Source: Bacteroides sp. (GTDB lineage Bacteria > Bacteroidota > Bacteroidia > Bacteroidales > Muribaculaceae). Taken from it: DNA of 51,880 nucleotides. The notes beneath the pieces were generated by a model. That model searched no databases. It was not told the origin of the DNA and saw nothing but the letters and a program-made list of their open reading frames with translations. Made by a program: the position numbers and the translations under genes. The stretch lies in the NCBI GenBank assembly GCA_014802175.1, contig JAAVCU010000029.1, positions 36,462 through 88,341 on the forward strand, given 5' to 3'. Shown piece by piece: positions 22,019 to 30,712 of the stretch (within the stretch, counting starts at the first letter, position 1; every line of letters starts with the position of its first letter).

Positions 22019-22846
22019 CTACAACAGCATTTCTGTGAAGAGCATGTATACGAGCACTGCCGGGGCGGCGAGAAGTAGGGAATCTATTCTATCGAGAATT
22101 CCACCGTGTCCGGGAATCAGGTGTCCGGAATCTTTGATGTGCATTGTGCGTTTCATGAGTGATTCAACCAGATCTCCCCACGTTCCGAATACTGTTACCA
22201 CTGTGGCGAGTCCAAGCCAGAAACCGATGCTGTTGCTTGTATAGAGTCCGAATTCAAAAAAGCGGGGGCAATAGATGGCAAATAAAGCAGCGGCAATGAG
22301 ATTGAATAAGTATCCTCCAATAAATCCTTCCCACGATTTCTTTGGTGATATACGTTCAAAAAGTTTGTGTCGTCCGAAAAGGCTACCTGTAAGGAATGCA
22401 CCTGTATCATTTATCCAGAGGAAGAGGAATACAGCCAGGAGTGCCTCAGTCCGTGCGCTGAGATCTGCAATAGCAACCATACATCCCAATGGAATACCGA
22501 TATAGAGCTGACTCAACGCTGATACGCCAAGACTTCGTAGCGGATTCTCATCTTTCATATACAATTCTACAACGAATCTGCATATCATCACGATAATCCA
22601 AAACGCAATGGGATAAATGGATGTGCTGCAGCAGAGACAAACAGTTCCGGCTATATCAAGCAGGAGCGGAATGATTCTACCTTGCAGACGACCGGTTGTC
22701 ATTTTAGTAAATTCTATTACTGCAAGGACAGCAAATAGCGAGGCCATTATGGTTACTGCTGATGTGCCCCCAAAAATGCAGAGGATTATTATTGCACAAT
22801 ATATCACTCCGGAGAGTGTGCGGGTGAGTAATTTCTTTAGATCCAT
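22019..22846 (-). CDS. cdsA: Phosphatidate cytidylyltransferase
   Basis: This inner-membrane enzyme makes CDP-diacylglycerol from phosphatidic acid and CTP, the branch point of phospholipid synthesis. The 275-residue sequence has about eight hydrophobic helices. It ends with the CdsA signature region: ISPKKSWEGFIGG, then GDLVESLMKRTMHIKDSGHLIPGHGGILDRIDSLL, in which the aspartates bind the metal ions. The length is normal. The gene has its own consensus promoter (22869-22900) and terminator (21958-21995), and is separated from the lpxA operon by a 20-bp hairpin. Confidence 0.95.
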   Translation of the reverse strand: MDLKKLLTRTLSGVIYCAIIILCIFGGTSAVTIMASLFAVLAVIEFTKMTTGRLQGRIIPLLLDIAGTVCLCCSTSIYPIAFWIIVMICRFVVELYMKDENPLRSLGVSALSQLYIGIPLGCMVAIADLSARTEALLAVFLFLWINDTGAFLTGSLFGRHKLFERISPKKSWEGFIGGYLFNLIAAALFAIYCPRFFEFGLYTSNSIGFWLGLATVVTVFGTWGDLVESLMKRTMHIKDSGHLIPGHGGILDRIDSLLLAAPAVLVYMLFTEMLL

Positions 22847-22868
22847 AAGAGATGTAGTTTGTCGGCGA

Positions 22869-22900
22869 CAAAATTAATGAATCTCGTGTAATATTGCAAA
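22869..22900 (-). promoter_or_regulatory. Bacteroides-type promoter of cdsA
   Basis: On the minus strand TTTG (22900-22897), 20 bases, then TAATTTTG (22876-22869) fits the consensus. An alternative -7 box TATTTTTG overlaps at 22904-22897. Confidence 0.72.
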
Positions 22901-22908
22901 AATATCTA

Positions 22909-22960
22909 AGACAATTGCGGGTTGCGACTAATTTATCAAAGTCGCAACCCGCAATTGTCT
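22909..22960 (-). terminator. Terminator of the efflux-lpxA operon
   Basis: A perfect 20-bp stem (22909-22928 with 22941-22960, arms starting AGACAATTGCGGG) encloses a 12-base loop and is followed on the minus strand by TAGATATTTTTG. It lies just past the lpxA stop. Confidence 0.85.
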
Positions 22961-22976
22961 ATTGGTATTATGGGGA

Positions 22977-23777
22977 TCAGTCTGCTTCTGCAAATTCTTT
23001 AGGGAGGGCTGCCAACTGATAGTTGTGCCCTACGATGAAGTTTACAATTGCATTCTTCTCCTCACTATCGGCTACGTCCGACAAGATTCTCTTGACTGCA
23101 TTAAACGGTGATGTCTGGCTCTGGTAGATGTGGCGGTAGCTTTTGGCAATCTCGTCAATAGTCTCTTCAGAGAACTTACCTTTACGCAACACATACGCGT
23201 TCACACCAAAGTATCCGATAGGGTTGTGTGCCATGATGGTGAAGGGGGGGACATTACTGTTTACCCTACATCCGCCTTTAACGAGAACCCATTCAGCAAC
23301 ATCGCAATTTTCATGAACGAGAGCATTCGATGAAAGAATCGTATAGCTTCCGATTTTACAAGATCCGGCAATCTTGACTGCATTTCCGATTACAACGTAG
23401 TTGCCGATTACTGAATCATGGGCGATGTGACTTTGTGCCATAATGAAGGAATTAGAGCCTATCTTGGTGCTCTTCCCTTCGAAGATGCTGCGGTTGATTA
23501 TCACATGCTCGCGGAAGCAGTTGTTATCACCAATCTCAACATAAGATTTTTCTCCTTTCCAGCGAAAATCCTGAGGATCTGCCGAGATGACGCATCCATC
23601 GAAGAATTTGTTGTTCTTACCGATTCTCGCACCTGAGCGGATGCTCACATGCGGACCAATCACACATCCTTCTCCAATCTCCACGTCGTCATCAATATAT
23701 GCAAAGGCATTAATTGTGACGTTGTCGCCTATCTTTGCGTTCGGATGAACAAAAGCGAGTGGGCTAATCTGGAACAT
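22977..23777 (-). CDS. lpxA: Acyl-ACP--UDP-N-acetylglucosamine O-acyltransferase
   Basis: This cytoplasmic enzyme starts lipid A synthesis by moving a hydroxyacyl chain from acyl carrier protein to UDP-GlcNAc. The 266-residue sequence is a left-handed beta-helix of hexapeptide repeats (IGDNVTINAFAYIDDDVEIGEGCVIGPHVSI...). The conserved SADPQDFRWKGE loop, the catalytic histidine in HIAHD (H120) and the C-terminal helical bundle (IAKSYRHIYQSQTSPFNAVKRIL) are all present. It is the last gene of the RND efflux operon, 26 bases after the outer-membrane factor, not beside lpxD and lpxC-fabZ as usual in Bacteroidales. It could be a second lpxA-like paralogue; only a whole-genome view can tell. Confidence 0.9.
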   Translation of the reverse strand: MFQISPLAFVHPNAKIGDNVTINAFAYIDDDVEIGEGCVIGPHVSIRSGARIGKNNKFFDGCVISADPQDFRWKGEKSYVEIGDNNCFREHVIINRSIFEGKSTKIGSNSFIMAQSHIAHDSVIGNYVVIGNAVKIAGSCKIGSYTILSSNALVHENCDVAEWVLVKGGCRVNSNVPPFTIMAHNPIGYFGVNAYVLRKGKFSEETIDEIAKSYRHIYQSQTSPFNAVKRILSDVADSEEKNAIVNFIVGHNYQLAALPKEFAEAD

Positions 23778-23803
23778 AATATAGATTTTAAAAGGTTAAT
23801 ATC

Positions 23804-25186
23804 TTATCTGCCACCACCTACAGCCTGATATAGGCTGATTAGTGCAGCAACCTGTGTGTGCCAGCAAGCAAGCCCTGACAACTGTGCGTTGAGTAGGCTT
23901 GAGCGTGCTGTGAGCACTTCAAGGTAGGTTGTCTTGGAATCTAATGTCAATAATTCCTGAGTATATTCAACGCTTTTCTCAAGATTATCGATCTGATTCT
24001 GAACCGCAACCTTCTTATCACTGATATTCTTAATCTGAGCAAGAGCATTGCTGACATCCGCGCTCGCGCTGAGCACTGTCTTCTCAAATGCGCTCATTGC
24101 TTGCTCCTGGCGTGCTTTAGCAGCCTCGAGAGTGGCGATGTTTTGTCCGCGAGAAAAGAGCGGGGCGGCAAGTTGTCCGGCTAACTGAGCGAACCAAACT
24201 CCGGGATTGGTGATCAATCCTCCCATGAGATTTGTAAAACCTCCTTGTGCAGAAATAGAAAGGGTAGGGTAGAAGGCTGCCCTGGCACTGTTGGTAGTGT
24301 AATATGCAGCTGCAAGACCTCTTTCGGCAGCTCTTACATCAGGGCGAACTGCGAGGTATGCCATCGGCACTCCCTTGGATATCTCAGCCGGGAGAGAGAA
24401 GGAAAGGTCAGATGTTACTTCCCATTCAGACGGATATTCTCCTAAAAGCGTTGAGAGTGTGTTGGAGGTGGTGGTTATGCTCTGTTTGATATCAGAGATA
24501 GATCCCATGATGTTCCAATAGTTAGCAGCACTCTGAACAACGGCTGCCTCATTCACATAAGCAGCCTCTTTCATAGCTTTCATTGACTCAACCTGGTCAG
24601 CCCAGATTACAGATGTGCGCTGAGTGAGTTCAAGCTGCTGTTTAAGAAGTACGAGTGCATAATAAGTATTTGCTACACCGCAGATGATCTGAGATCTAAC
24701 AGCCTGTTCGTAGTCTTGCATTTGCTCCACACTTACTTTTGCCCCACGTTTGCGGTTAAGGATTTTTCCGAAGGCATCGATCTCCCAATTCAGAGCAAGA
24801 GGAATTGTATATGTCCAGTTATTCATCTTGCTTCCGTCATAACTTGCTGCACCACCATTGGGGTTAAGGGCAAGAGAAGGGAAGTAACTCAATTTTGCAC
24901 CTTTGAGCTGAGCTTCTGCTATCTTAACATTATTATAAGCATCCTTAAGCTCGTGGTTGTGTGCGAGAGCGCGGCGAATGTAACCTTGTAAGATCGGATC
25001 TGTAAAGACCTGTTCCCATCCGATGTATTCCAATGAGGTGGAATCAACCGGAGCTTCGATCGCATTGCGGTAATCCTGCACCTGTGCATTGCCGTTGTCG
25101 GGCAATTCGTATTTCTGGTAGATGTGACAGCTGCTGAGAGCAACTGTCATCATCATTACCAATATATATCTGATTGATTTATTCAT
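23804..25186 (-). CDS. RND efflux outer-membrane factor (NodT/OprM family)
   Basis: This is the TolC-like exit duct of a tripartite pump. The 460-residue protein is a predicted lipoprotein (lipobox LSSC, Cys20). It shows the two-fold repeat of the family, with long helices (HNHELKDAYNNVKIAEAQLKGAKLSYFPSLALNPNGG and ARAAFYPTLSISAQGGFTNL) and the PDVRAAERGLAAAYY motif typical of NodT-type factors. It starts five bases after the pump gene stops and is followed after 26 bases by lpxA, so all are almost certainly in one mRNA. Confidence 0.93.
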   Translation of the reverse strand: MNKSIRYILVMMMTVALSSCHIYQKYELPDNGNAQVQDYRNAIEAPVDSTSLEYIGWEQVFTDPILQGYIRRALAHNHELKDAYNNVKIAEAQLKGAKLSYFPSLALNPNGGAASYDGSKMNNWTYTIPLALNWEIDAFGKILNRKRGAKVSVEQMQDYEQAVRSQIICGVANTYYALVLLKQQLELTQRTSVIWADQVESMKAMKEAAYVNEAAVVQSAANYWNIMGSISDIKQSITTTSNTLSTLLGEYPSEWEVTSDLSFSLPAEISKGVPMAYLAVRPDVRAAERGLAAAYYTTNSARAAFYPTLSISAQGGFTNLMGGLITNPGVWFAQLAGQLAAPLFSRGQNIATLEAAKARQEQAMSAFEKTVLSASADVSNALAQIKNISDKKVAVQNQIDNLEKSVEYTQELLTLDSKTTYLEVLTARSSLLNAQLSGLACWHTQVAALISLYQAVGGGR

Positions 25187-25191
25187 TTCTT

Positions 25192-28100
25192 TTATTCTCT
25201 GGTTATACTGTACTGTTCAATCTCAGAAGAAACACCTGTGTTGTCTTTGTCTTTCCATTTCGGGGGTGAAAGTTTCTCCTGAAGAATCTGGAATGCAACG
25301 AACATTGCAGGCACGATCAACAGCTGGAATATCATACCGATAAGCATACCACCGATGGCACCGGATCCGAGGGCATTGTATCCGTTTGCACCGGCACCTG
25401 TGGCGAACATCAGAGGCAATAGACCAATGATCATGGCAAGACCGGTCATCAGGATAGGACGAAGACGTGCTGATGCACCCTGGATTGCAGCCTGAACGAT
25501 GCTGAGACCTGTTCTGCGTCGGTCAAGTGCAAACTCCACAATAAGAATGGCATTCTTGGCAAGCAGACCGATAAGCATGATCAATGCAATCTGTAGGTAA
25601 ATGTTGTTATCGATGCCCATGAAGCGAGCGAATATGAATGTACCCATCAAACCGAATGGAACAGAAAGGATAACTGCCCAAGGAATAATGTAGCTCTCAT
25701 ACTGTGCCGCAAGCACGAGATAAACGAAGAGAAGAACGAGGGCAAAGATGTAAGCTGTCTGACCGCTACCACCTTTAGCCTCCTCACGAGTCATACCCGA
25801 ATATTCATAGCCGAATCCAACAGGGAGATTCTGTGCACCAACTTCTTCGATAGCACGGATTGCATCACCGGATGAGAATCCGGGAGCCGGCTGACCGGTG
25901 ACGGCAATAGAAGTAAACATATTGAATCGGTTGATGATGTCAGGACCATATACTCGTTTGAGAGACACGAAGTTGTCGATGGGAGCCATAGTGGCACCAT
26001 TACGAACCTTGATTCGTTTCAAAGTCTCGGGAGAAACACGTGCTTCAGGTGAAGCCTGCATCATGACGCGATACAGTTTACCAAAACGGTTGAAGTTGGA
26101 TATGTACATACCTCCATAATAACCCTGAAGTGCGCTCAGAATCTGATTCTGAGTCAAACCTGCCTGTTTGATCTTGGCAACATCAAGTTCCACAAGATAT
26201 TGAGGGAAGGTGGGGTTAAATGTAGAGTATGCCATCTGAATCTCGGGGCGAGCATTCAGTGCGGCGATATATTTCTGGTATACCTGGAAGAAGTTGTTAA
26301 GATCGCCACCTGTCTTATCCTGAAGTTTAATCTCAAAACCATTGGAGGCAGAGAAACCCGGAATCATAGGGGGTGCGAAGAACATGATTCGTCCATCCTT
26401 GATCTGCGAACATTTTTGATACAGCATTCCCAAAACAGCGTCGGCGCTTTCAGTCTTTTCATCGCGCGCATCCCACGGACGCAAACGAATAATGAATGAA
26501 CCGTACGTGTTACCCTGACCGCCGATAAAGCTGAATCCGGTGATCGCATTACGCACTTCGATTGCAGGTATGGTTCCGCAAATGCTGTCGACCTGATCCA
26601 TGATGGATTTTGTCTTTTCAAGCGCGGTAGCTGGAGGCATATCCACAACACCCATGATTGTACCGGTATCTTCCTGTGGAACCATTGATGTCGCAGTTGT
26701 ACTCATAAGCCATACAAGCACTCCCATGCAAATGCCTGCAATTGCAAATCCTGTAACTTTATGCTTGATAAACCAGGAAGTAGCTTTTGTGTAGACATGA
26801 AGCAGCGAGTTGAAACCTTTGTTGAAGAAGTCGATAAACTCTTTGGAGAACATTCCGATAACGGCAAGGATTGCAATAATTACTGCTATTGAGCTCTTGA
26901 GCACATTCTCAAAGTCATACCATCCTAACACAAGGAACGTAACAGCTGCTATTATGAAGCAAAGTGAAATGATCGGAGGGAATTTAAGACGAAGTCTCTT
27001 TTTATAAGTTTCCTTGACAACTTCGCCTGCGGCCGAGTAAGCATCCTTCATTCTTTCTTTCAACGGCTTTTCCTCGTCTTCCTTTTTGTGAGGTTTAAGG
27101 AAGATTGCACACAGCGCAGGAGACAGAGTCAAGGCGTTGACAGCAGAAAGTCCGATAGCCATCGCCATTGTCAGACCGAACTGGCGATAGAATACACCGG
27201 AGGTTCCTCCCATAAATGATACCGGGATAAACACAAGCATCATAACGAGAGTTACAGAAATAAGGGCACTTGCAATCTCGTTCATGGCATCGATAGAGGC
27301 ACGTCGGGCCGAGCTGTAACCTTCGTCAAGCTTGGCATGGACGGCCTCGACGACAATGATGGCGTCGTCGACCACAATTGCAATTGCAAGTACAAGTGCT
27401 GAGAGAGTAAGAAGGTTCAGCGAGAAGCCGAAGATATTCATCAATCCGAATGTGCCGACAAGAGCCACAGGAATTGAAATCATAGGGATAATGGTTGAGC
27501 GGAAATCCTGAAGGAAGACGAACACTACAAGGAACACGAGCACGAACGCCTCGATAAGAGTTTTTACCACCTCATGGATTGAGGCAAACAAGAAGTCGTT
27601 TACACTCATTGTAGTGACAATCTTCAATCCCTCCGGAGCATCTTTCTGGAAGTCATCAAGCAACGCCTGAATATCCTTTACAACCTGTGTTGCATTAGAG
27701 CCCGGCGACTGGTAGATGATGGCGGCACAACCGGTGTGGCCGTTGGTAGTGGAGTAGAAGCCGTAAGAGAGACGTCCGAGTTCCACATCAGCAACATCCT
27801 TAAGTCGCAGGATCTCTCCATCGGGAGTGGCTCTCAGAATGATATCTTCGAATTCAGATTCCTCCTGCAGACGCCCTTTATAACGCATCACATACTGGAA
27901 GCTCTGGTTGCCGCTTTCACCAAACTGACCGGGGGCAGCCTCAATATTCTGTTCTGCAAGGGCAGCTGAGATGTCAGAGGGCATGAGTCCGTACTGAGCC
28001 ATTACATCCGGCTTAAGCCAAATACGCATACTGTAGTCAGCACCCATCACACTGGCATCACCTACACCCGATACACGTTTGATTACAGGGATGATGTTGA

Positions 28101-28581
28101 TTGCCATGTAGTTCTCGATAAAGTTCTGTGAATATTTATGGGCTTCGTCGTAGATATTGAAAACCATAAGCATTGAACTCTGTCTTTTTTGTGTGATCAC
28201 ACCAACCTGGTTAACCTCGGAAGGGAGGAAGCTTGCGGCTTTTGCCACACGGTTCTGTACATCTACGGCCGCCATATCGGGATCCATGCCGGGTTTGAAG
28301 TAAACCTGAATTGTGGCGGAACCATTGTTAGCAGCTGTAGAATACATATAATCCATATTCTCAGCACCGTTTATCTGTTCTTCAAGCGGTGCGATCACAG
28401 AGTTGAGCACACTCTGTGCATTTGCTCCGGTGTATGTTGTTGTTACCTGAATTGTCGGCGGAGCGATATTCGGGTACTGCTCAATAGGGAGCGATGCCAG
28501 ACCAAGCAGACCGAAGATCACGATAAATACCGAGATTACGGTCGAGAGTACCGGCCTGTTTATAAATGTTGATAAATTCAT
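25192..28581 (-). CDS. RND efflux pump, AcrB/HAE1 type, with extra transmembrane insert
   Basis: This is an inner-membrane proton-driven drug exporter. The 1129-residue sequence follows AcrB throughout. It has the first helix, porter repeats, the proton-relay aspartates D405-D406 in AIVVDDAIIVVEAVH, and the helix-10 lysine in LLAKNAILIVEFA. It is about 80 residues longer than AcrB-type pumps because the cytoplasmic loop between the two halves (about residues 498-585) holds a charged stretch and two extra hydrophobic segments (534-554 and 563-578). It lies 12 bases after the adaptor gene and five before the outer-membrane factor. Substrates are unknown; no adjacent regulator gene is present. 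Confidence 0.93.
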   Translation of the reverse strand: MNLSTFINRPVLSTVISVFIVIFGLLGLASLPIEQYPNIAPPTIQVTTTYTGANAQSVLNSVIAPLEEQINGAENMDYMYSTAANNGSATIQVYFKPGMDPDMAAVDVQNRVAKAASFLPSEVNQVGVITQKRQSSMLMVFNIYDEAHKYSQNFIENYMAINIIPVIKRVSGVGDASVMGADYSMRIWLKPDVMAQYGLMPSDISAALAEQNIEAAPGQFGESGNQSFQYVMRYKGRLQEESEFEDIILRATPDGEILRLKDVADVELGRLSYGFYSTTNGHTGCAAIIYQSPGSNATQVVKDIQALLDDFQKDAPEGLKIVTTMSVNDFLFASIHEVVKTLIEAFVLVFLVVFVFLQDFRSTIIPMISIPVALVGTFGLMNIFGFSLNLLTLSALVLAIAIVVDDAIIVVEAVHAKLDEGYSSARRASIDAMNEIASALISVTLVMMLVFIPVSFMGGTSGVFYRQFGLTMAMAIGLSAVNALTLSPALCAIFLKPHKKEDEEKPLKERMKDAYSAAGEVVKETYKKRLRLKFPPIISLCFIIAAVTFLVLGWYDFENVLKSSIAVIIAILAVIGMFSKEFIDFFNKGFNSLLHVYTKATSWFIKHKVTGFAIAGICMGVLVWLMSTTATSMVPQEDTGTIMGVVDMPPATALEKTKSIMDQVDSICGTIPAIEVRNAITGFSFIGGQGNTYGSFIIRLRPWDARDEKTESADAVLGMLYQKCSQIKDGRIMFFAPPMIPGFSASNGFEIKLQDKTGGDLNNFFQVYQKYIAALNARPEIQMAYSTFNPTFPQYLVELDVAKIKQAGLTQNQILSALQGYYGGMYISNFNRFGKLYRVMMQASPEARVSPETLKRIKVRNGATMAPIDNFVSLKRVYGPDIINRFNMFTSIAVTGQPAPGFSSGDAIRAIEEVGAQNLPVGFGYEYSGMTREEAKGGSGQTAYIFALVLLFVYLVLAAQYESYIIPWAVILSVPFGLMGTFIFARFMGIDNNIYLQIALIMLIGLLAKNAILIVEFALDRRRTGLSIVQAAIQGASARLRPILMTGLAMIIGLLPLMFATGAGANGYNALGSGAIGGMLIGMIFQLLIVPAMFVAFQILQEKLSPPKWKDKDNTGVSSEIEQYSITRE

Positions 28582-28593
28582 CGGTCAAAAATT

Positions 28594-29712
28594 TTATTTC
28601 TTGGGAGTGATGATCATATCATCCTTAACTGATATACCTACACCTTCTGTCACGATCACATCGCCGGGCTTAAGACCTCCGGTTACGATGTAATTCTTAC
28701 CATCGTTTTCCGCCGCGATCTGAATTGGTGTGGAGTGTACCTTGTTTGAATCGCCAACTACGTAGCAGAATTTCATATCCTGAATTTCGAAGGTAGCGTT
28801 CTGGGGGATAAGGATTGCCGAATTGCGAACTGAGGGGATGAGTACCTGACCGGTGTTTCCGCTACGGAGCATTCCGTCAGGATTAGGGAAGATTGCAGTC
28901 GCTGATGCGGCGCCGGTTGTAGGATCAATTACGCCGGAGATGGAAATGATTTTTCCGGGATGGCTATAGCGCTCGCCATTAGCCAACAGCAATGTTACCT
29001 CCGGCATTTTTGCAATTGCTTCCTGAATTGAGCGCGAACCGTTGTCGGTCATATTTAGAAGATCTTTCTCGTTGAGCGAGAAGGCTGCACGCATATCGCT
29101 GCTATTGGAAAGCACTGTGAGAAGAGTTGACGGAGATACGAGTGATCCTTCACGGAAATCAATTTTACCAACGATACCCGCTTCCGGAGCTGTCACAACT
29201 GAGTAGGAGAGATTCTTGCGTGCATTAACGAGCCCTGCGTTTGCCTGATTAAGCTGAGCCTTGGCAGCATTGAGGGCATCAACAGATGTCTGGTATGCCG
29301 GTGCACTGATAATATTCTTGTCAAACAGAATTTTGTTGTTGTTTGCGTTAGTCTGAGCAGTGTTGACATTTGCCTGTGCAACTGCAACGGCGGCCTGAGC
29401 CTGATCTACTGCTGCCTGGAGTGATACTTGATCGATGGTGAACAGGACCTGCCCTTTACTTACTTTCTGACCCTCCTCTACATTAACTTTAGTAAGGAAT
29501 CCTGAAATCTGAGGACGAATCTCAATGTCGTTCTCTCCTCTAAGTGATGTAGGGAAGCCTGTTTCAAGATTTGAATCGGTTTCTCCGATAGTCAATACTG
29601 CCAGTTCGGGGGCAGTCTGCTGCTGCTGCTGATCGCCTTTTTTGCAGGCAGGTAAAATCGTTGCCGCAGTCATAAATGTCAGCGACAATAGACATAACTT
29701 GTTAACTTTCAT
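28594..29712 (-). CDS. RND efflux periplasmic adaptor (AcrA/MFP family)
   Basis: The adaptor bridges pump and outer-membrane duct. The 372-residue lipoprotein (lipobox LPAC, Cys23) is followed by a short polyglutamine stretch. The order is typical of the membrane fusion family: barrel-sandwich half (IEIRPQISGFLTKVNVEEGQKVSKGQVLFTID), alpha-hairpin rich in Ala and Gln (VDQAQAAVAVAQANVNTAQTNANNNKILF), second lipoyl half (VTAPEAGIVGKIDFREGSLVSPS) and beta-barrel plus membrane-proximal domain. It is the first gene of the operon; a TAATTTTG box lies upstream (29775-29768). Confidence 0.93.
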   Translation of the reverse strand: MKVNKLCLLSLTFMTAATILPACKKGDQQQQQTAPELAVLTIGETDSNLETGFPTSLRGENDIEIRPQISGFLTKVNVEEGQKVSKGQVLFTIDQVSLQAAVDQAQAAVAVAQANVNTAQTNANNNKILFDKNIISAPAYQTSVDALNAAKAQLNQANAGLVNARKNLSYSVVTAPEAGIVGKIDFREGSLVSPSTLLTVLSNSSDMRAAFSLNEKDLLNMTDNGSRSIQEAIAKMPEVTLLLANGERYSHPGKIISISGVIDPTTGAASATAIFPNPDGMLRSGNTGQVLIPSVRNSAILIPQNATFEIQDMKFCYVVGDSNKVHSTPIQIAAENDGKNYIVTGGLKPGDVIVTEGVGISVKDDMIITPKK

Positions 29713-29767
29713 ATAGATATGATTTGTTTAGAATATACCTGTGTTAATTTATAATAGAAACTCACTA

Positions 29768-29775
29768 CAAAATTA
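29768..29775 (-). promoter_or_regulatory. Candidate -7 box of the efflux-lpxA operon
   Basis: TAATTTTG on the minus strand matches TAnnTTTG about 55 bases upstream of the adaptor start. The -33 element is not clear in the AT-rich sequence. Confidence 0.5.
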
Positions 29776-29885
29776 ACAATAAATAATATATTTTTATATT
29801 TAAAAGTCTAAAAATATCCCATTTTGACCAAGATTGCGTCCTATGAGAAAACTAAAATTTACTTATTGGTTTTCCCGCATGGTTA

Positions 29886-29914
29886 TAAAAAGGGGCGGAT
29901 CCATCATCCGCCCC
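29886..29914 (-). terminator. Terminator of mtnN
   Basis: GGGGCGGAT (29892-29900) pairs perfectly with ATCCGCCCC (29906-29914) around a 5-base loop. On the minus strand five Ts follow directly. Confidence 0.9.
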
Positions 29915-29941
29915 AAGTATTCAGGTTAATAGTGTTTTCAG

Positions 29942-30628
29942 TTATAAAGCCTTTAGAAGTGATGACACGCATTCGAATGTTTTCTGCGGTGCATCGGACC
30001 AGAAGTTTACGTATTGAGATACGTTTTCTGCTGCTCCGGGGGTATCGCTCATCACTCTGACGATTGCAAATGGTATTCCGCATTTGGTACATGTCTGTGC
30101 AATTGATGCTGATTCCATATCAACAGCAAGGGCATTATTGAATTCTTTCTTGATAGTGTCTACTTCTTCTTTAAGGTGAATGAATTTATCTCCACTGCAA
30201 ATCAACCCGAATTTTACATCATTGTTGTCAGCAAATGTGCGGTGTGCCGTCGCAAGCAGATTCGAATCGGGTGTAAATATCTGTGGGAATCCGTCGGCTG
30301 CACCATATTCTGTGCCTGGACCGCACCACACGTCGTGATAGGCCACACCGTCTGCTATTAAAACAGATCCTATTCCCAAGGATCCGTCTACACCACCTGC
30401 CACACCCGAGTTGATAACCAATTCCGGTTGTTGTGACTGGATCATGGTCAGGGTATTGAGTGCGGAATTAACTTTGCCGATGCCGCATTTTCCTGCAATA
30501 ACGGTATGACCGTGTAATTTACCTTTATAATAGGTGTTACCATTGATGTTGAGTTCCTCTCTTTCCGGAATGAGATTGAGAAGAAGGTTCAACTCTTTAT
30601 CCATTGCTGCTAATATCGCTATTTTCAT
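29942..30628 (-). CDS. mtnN: 5'-methylthioadenosine/S-adenosylhomocysteine nucleosidase
   Basis: This enzyme splits adenine from methylthioadenosine and S-adenosylhomocysteine, clearing methylation by-products and feeding the activated methyl cycle. The 228-residue sequence has the family residues in place: E12 (MDKEL), the SGVAGG ribose/adenine loop, E172 in VDMESASIAQ and the catalytic D195 in VRVMSDTPG. Length is typical. It is monocistronic, with its own terminator, and divergent from the tsaC-type gene; a TAAATTTG box on the minus strand (30679-30672) lies about 45 bases upstream. Confidence 0.95.
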   Translation of the reverse strand: MKIAILAAMDKELNLLLNLIPEREELNINGNTYYKGKLHGHTVIAGKCGIGKVNSALNTLTMIQSQQPELVINSGVAGGVDGSLGIGSVLIADGVAYHDVWCGPGTEYGAADGFPQIFTPDSNLLATAHRTFADNNDVKFGLICSGDKFIHLKEEVDTIKKEFNNALAVDMESASIAQTCTKCGIPFAIVRVMSDTPGAAENVSQYVNFWSDAPQKTFECVSSLLKAL

Positions 30629-30657
30629 CTTCGATCGTTTATATATGAATATGGATT

Positions 30658-30689
30658 TTTGCTTTTCAGCGCAAATTTAGCTAATTTTG
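30658..30689 (+). promoter_or_regulatory. Bacteroides-type promoter, with an opposing -7 box inside
   Basis: TTTG (30658-30661), 20 bases, then TAATTTTG (30682-30689) reads toward the tsaC-type gene, with a predicted start near 30696 and a short leader. The sequence at 30672-30679 reads TAAATTTG on the minus strand, toward mtnN, so the two divergent promoters appear to overlap. Confidence 0.68.
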
Positions 30690-30712
30690 CTGAGTATTTT
30701 ACACTGGAAAGT

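Noticed and set aside
29620-29640. CTG/CAG run in the adaptor gene
   Set aside because: It only encodes a few glutamines after the lipobox, a common linker in lipoproteins.
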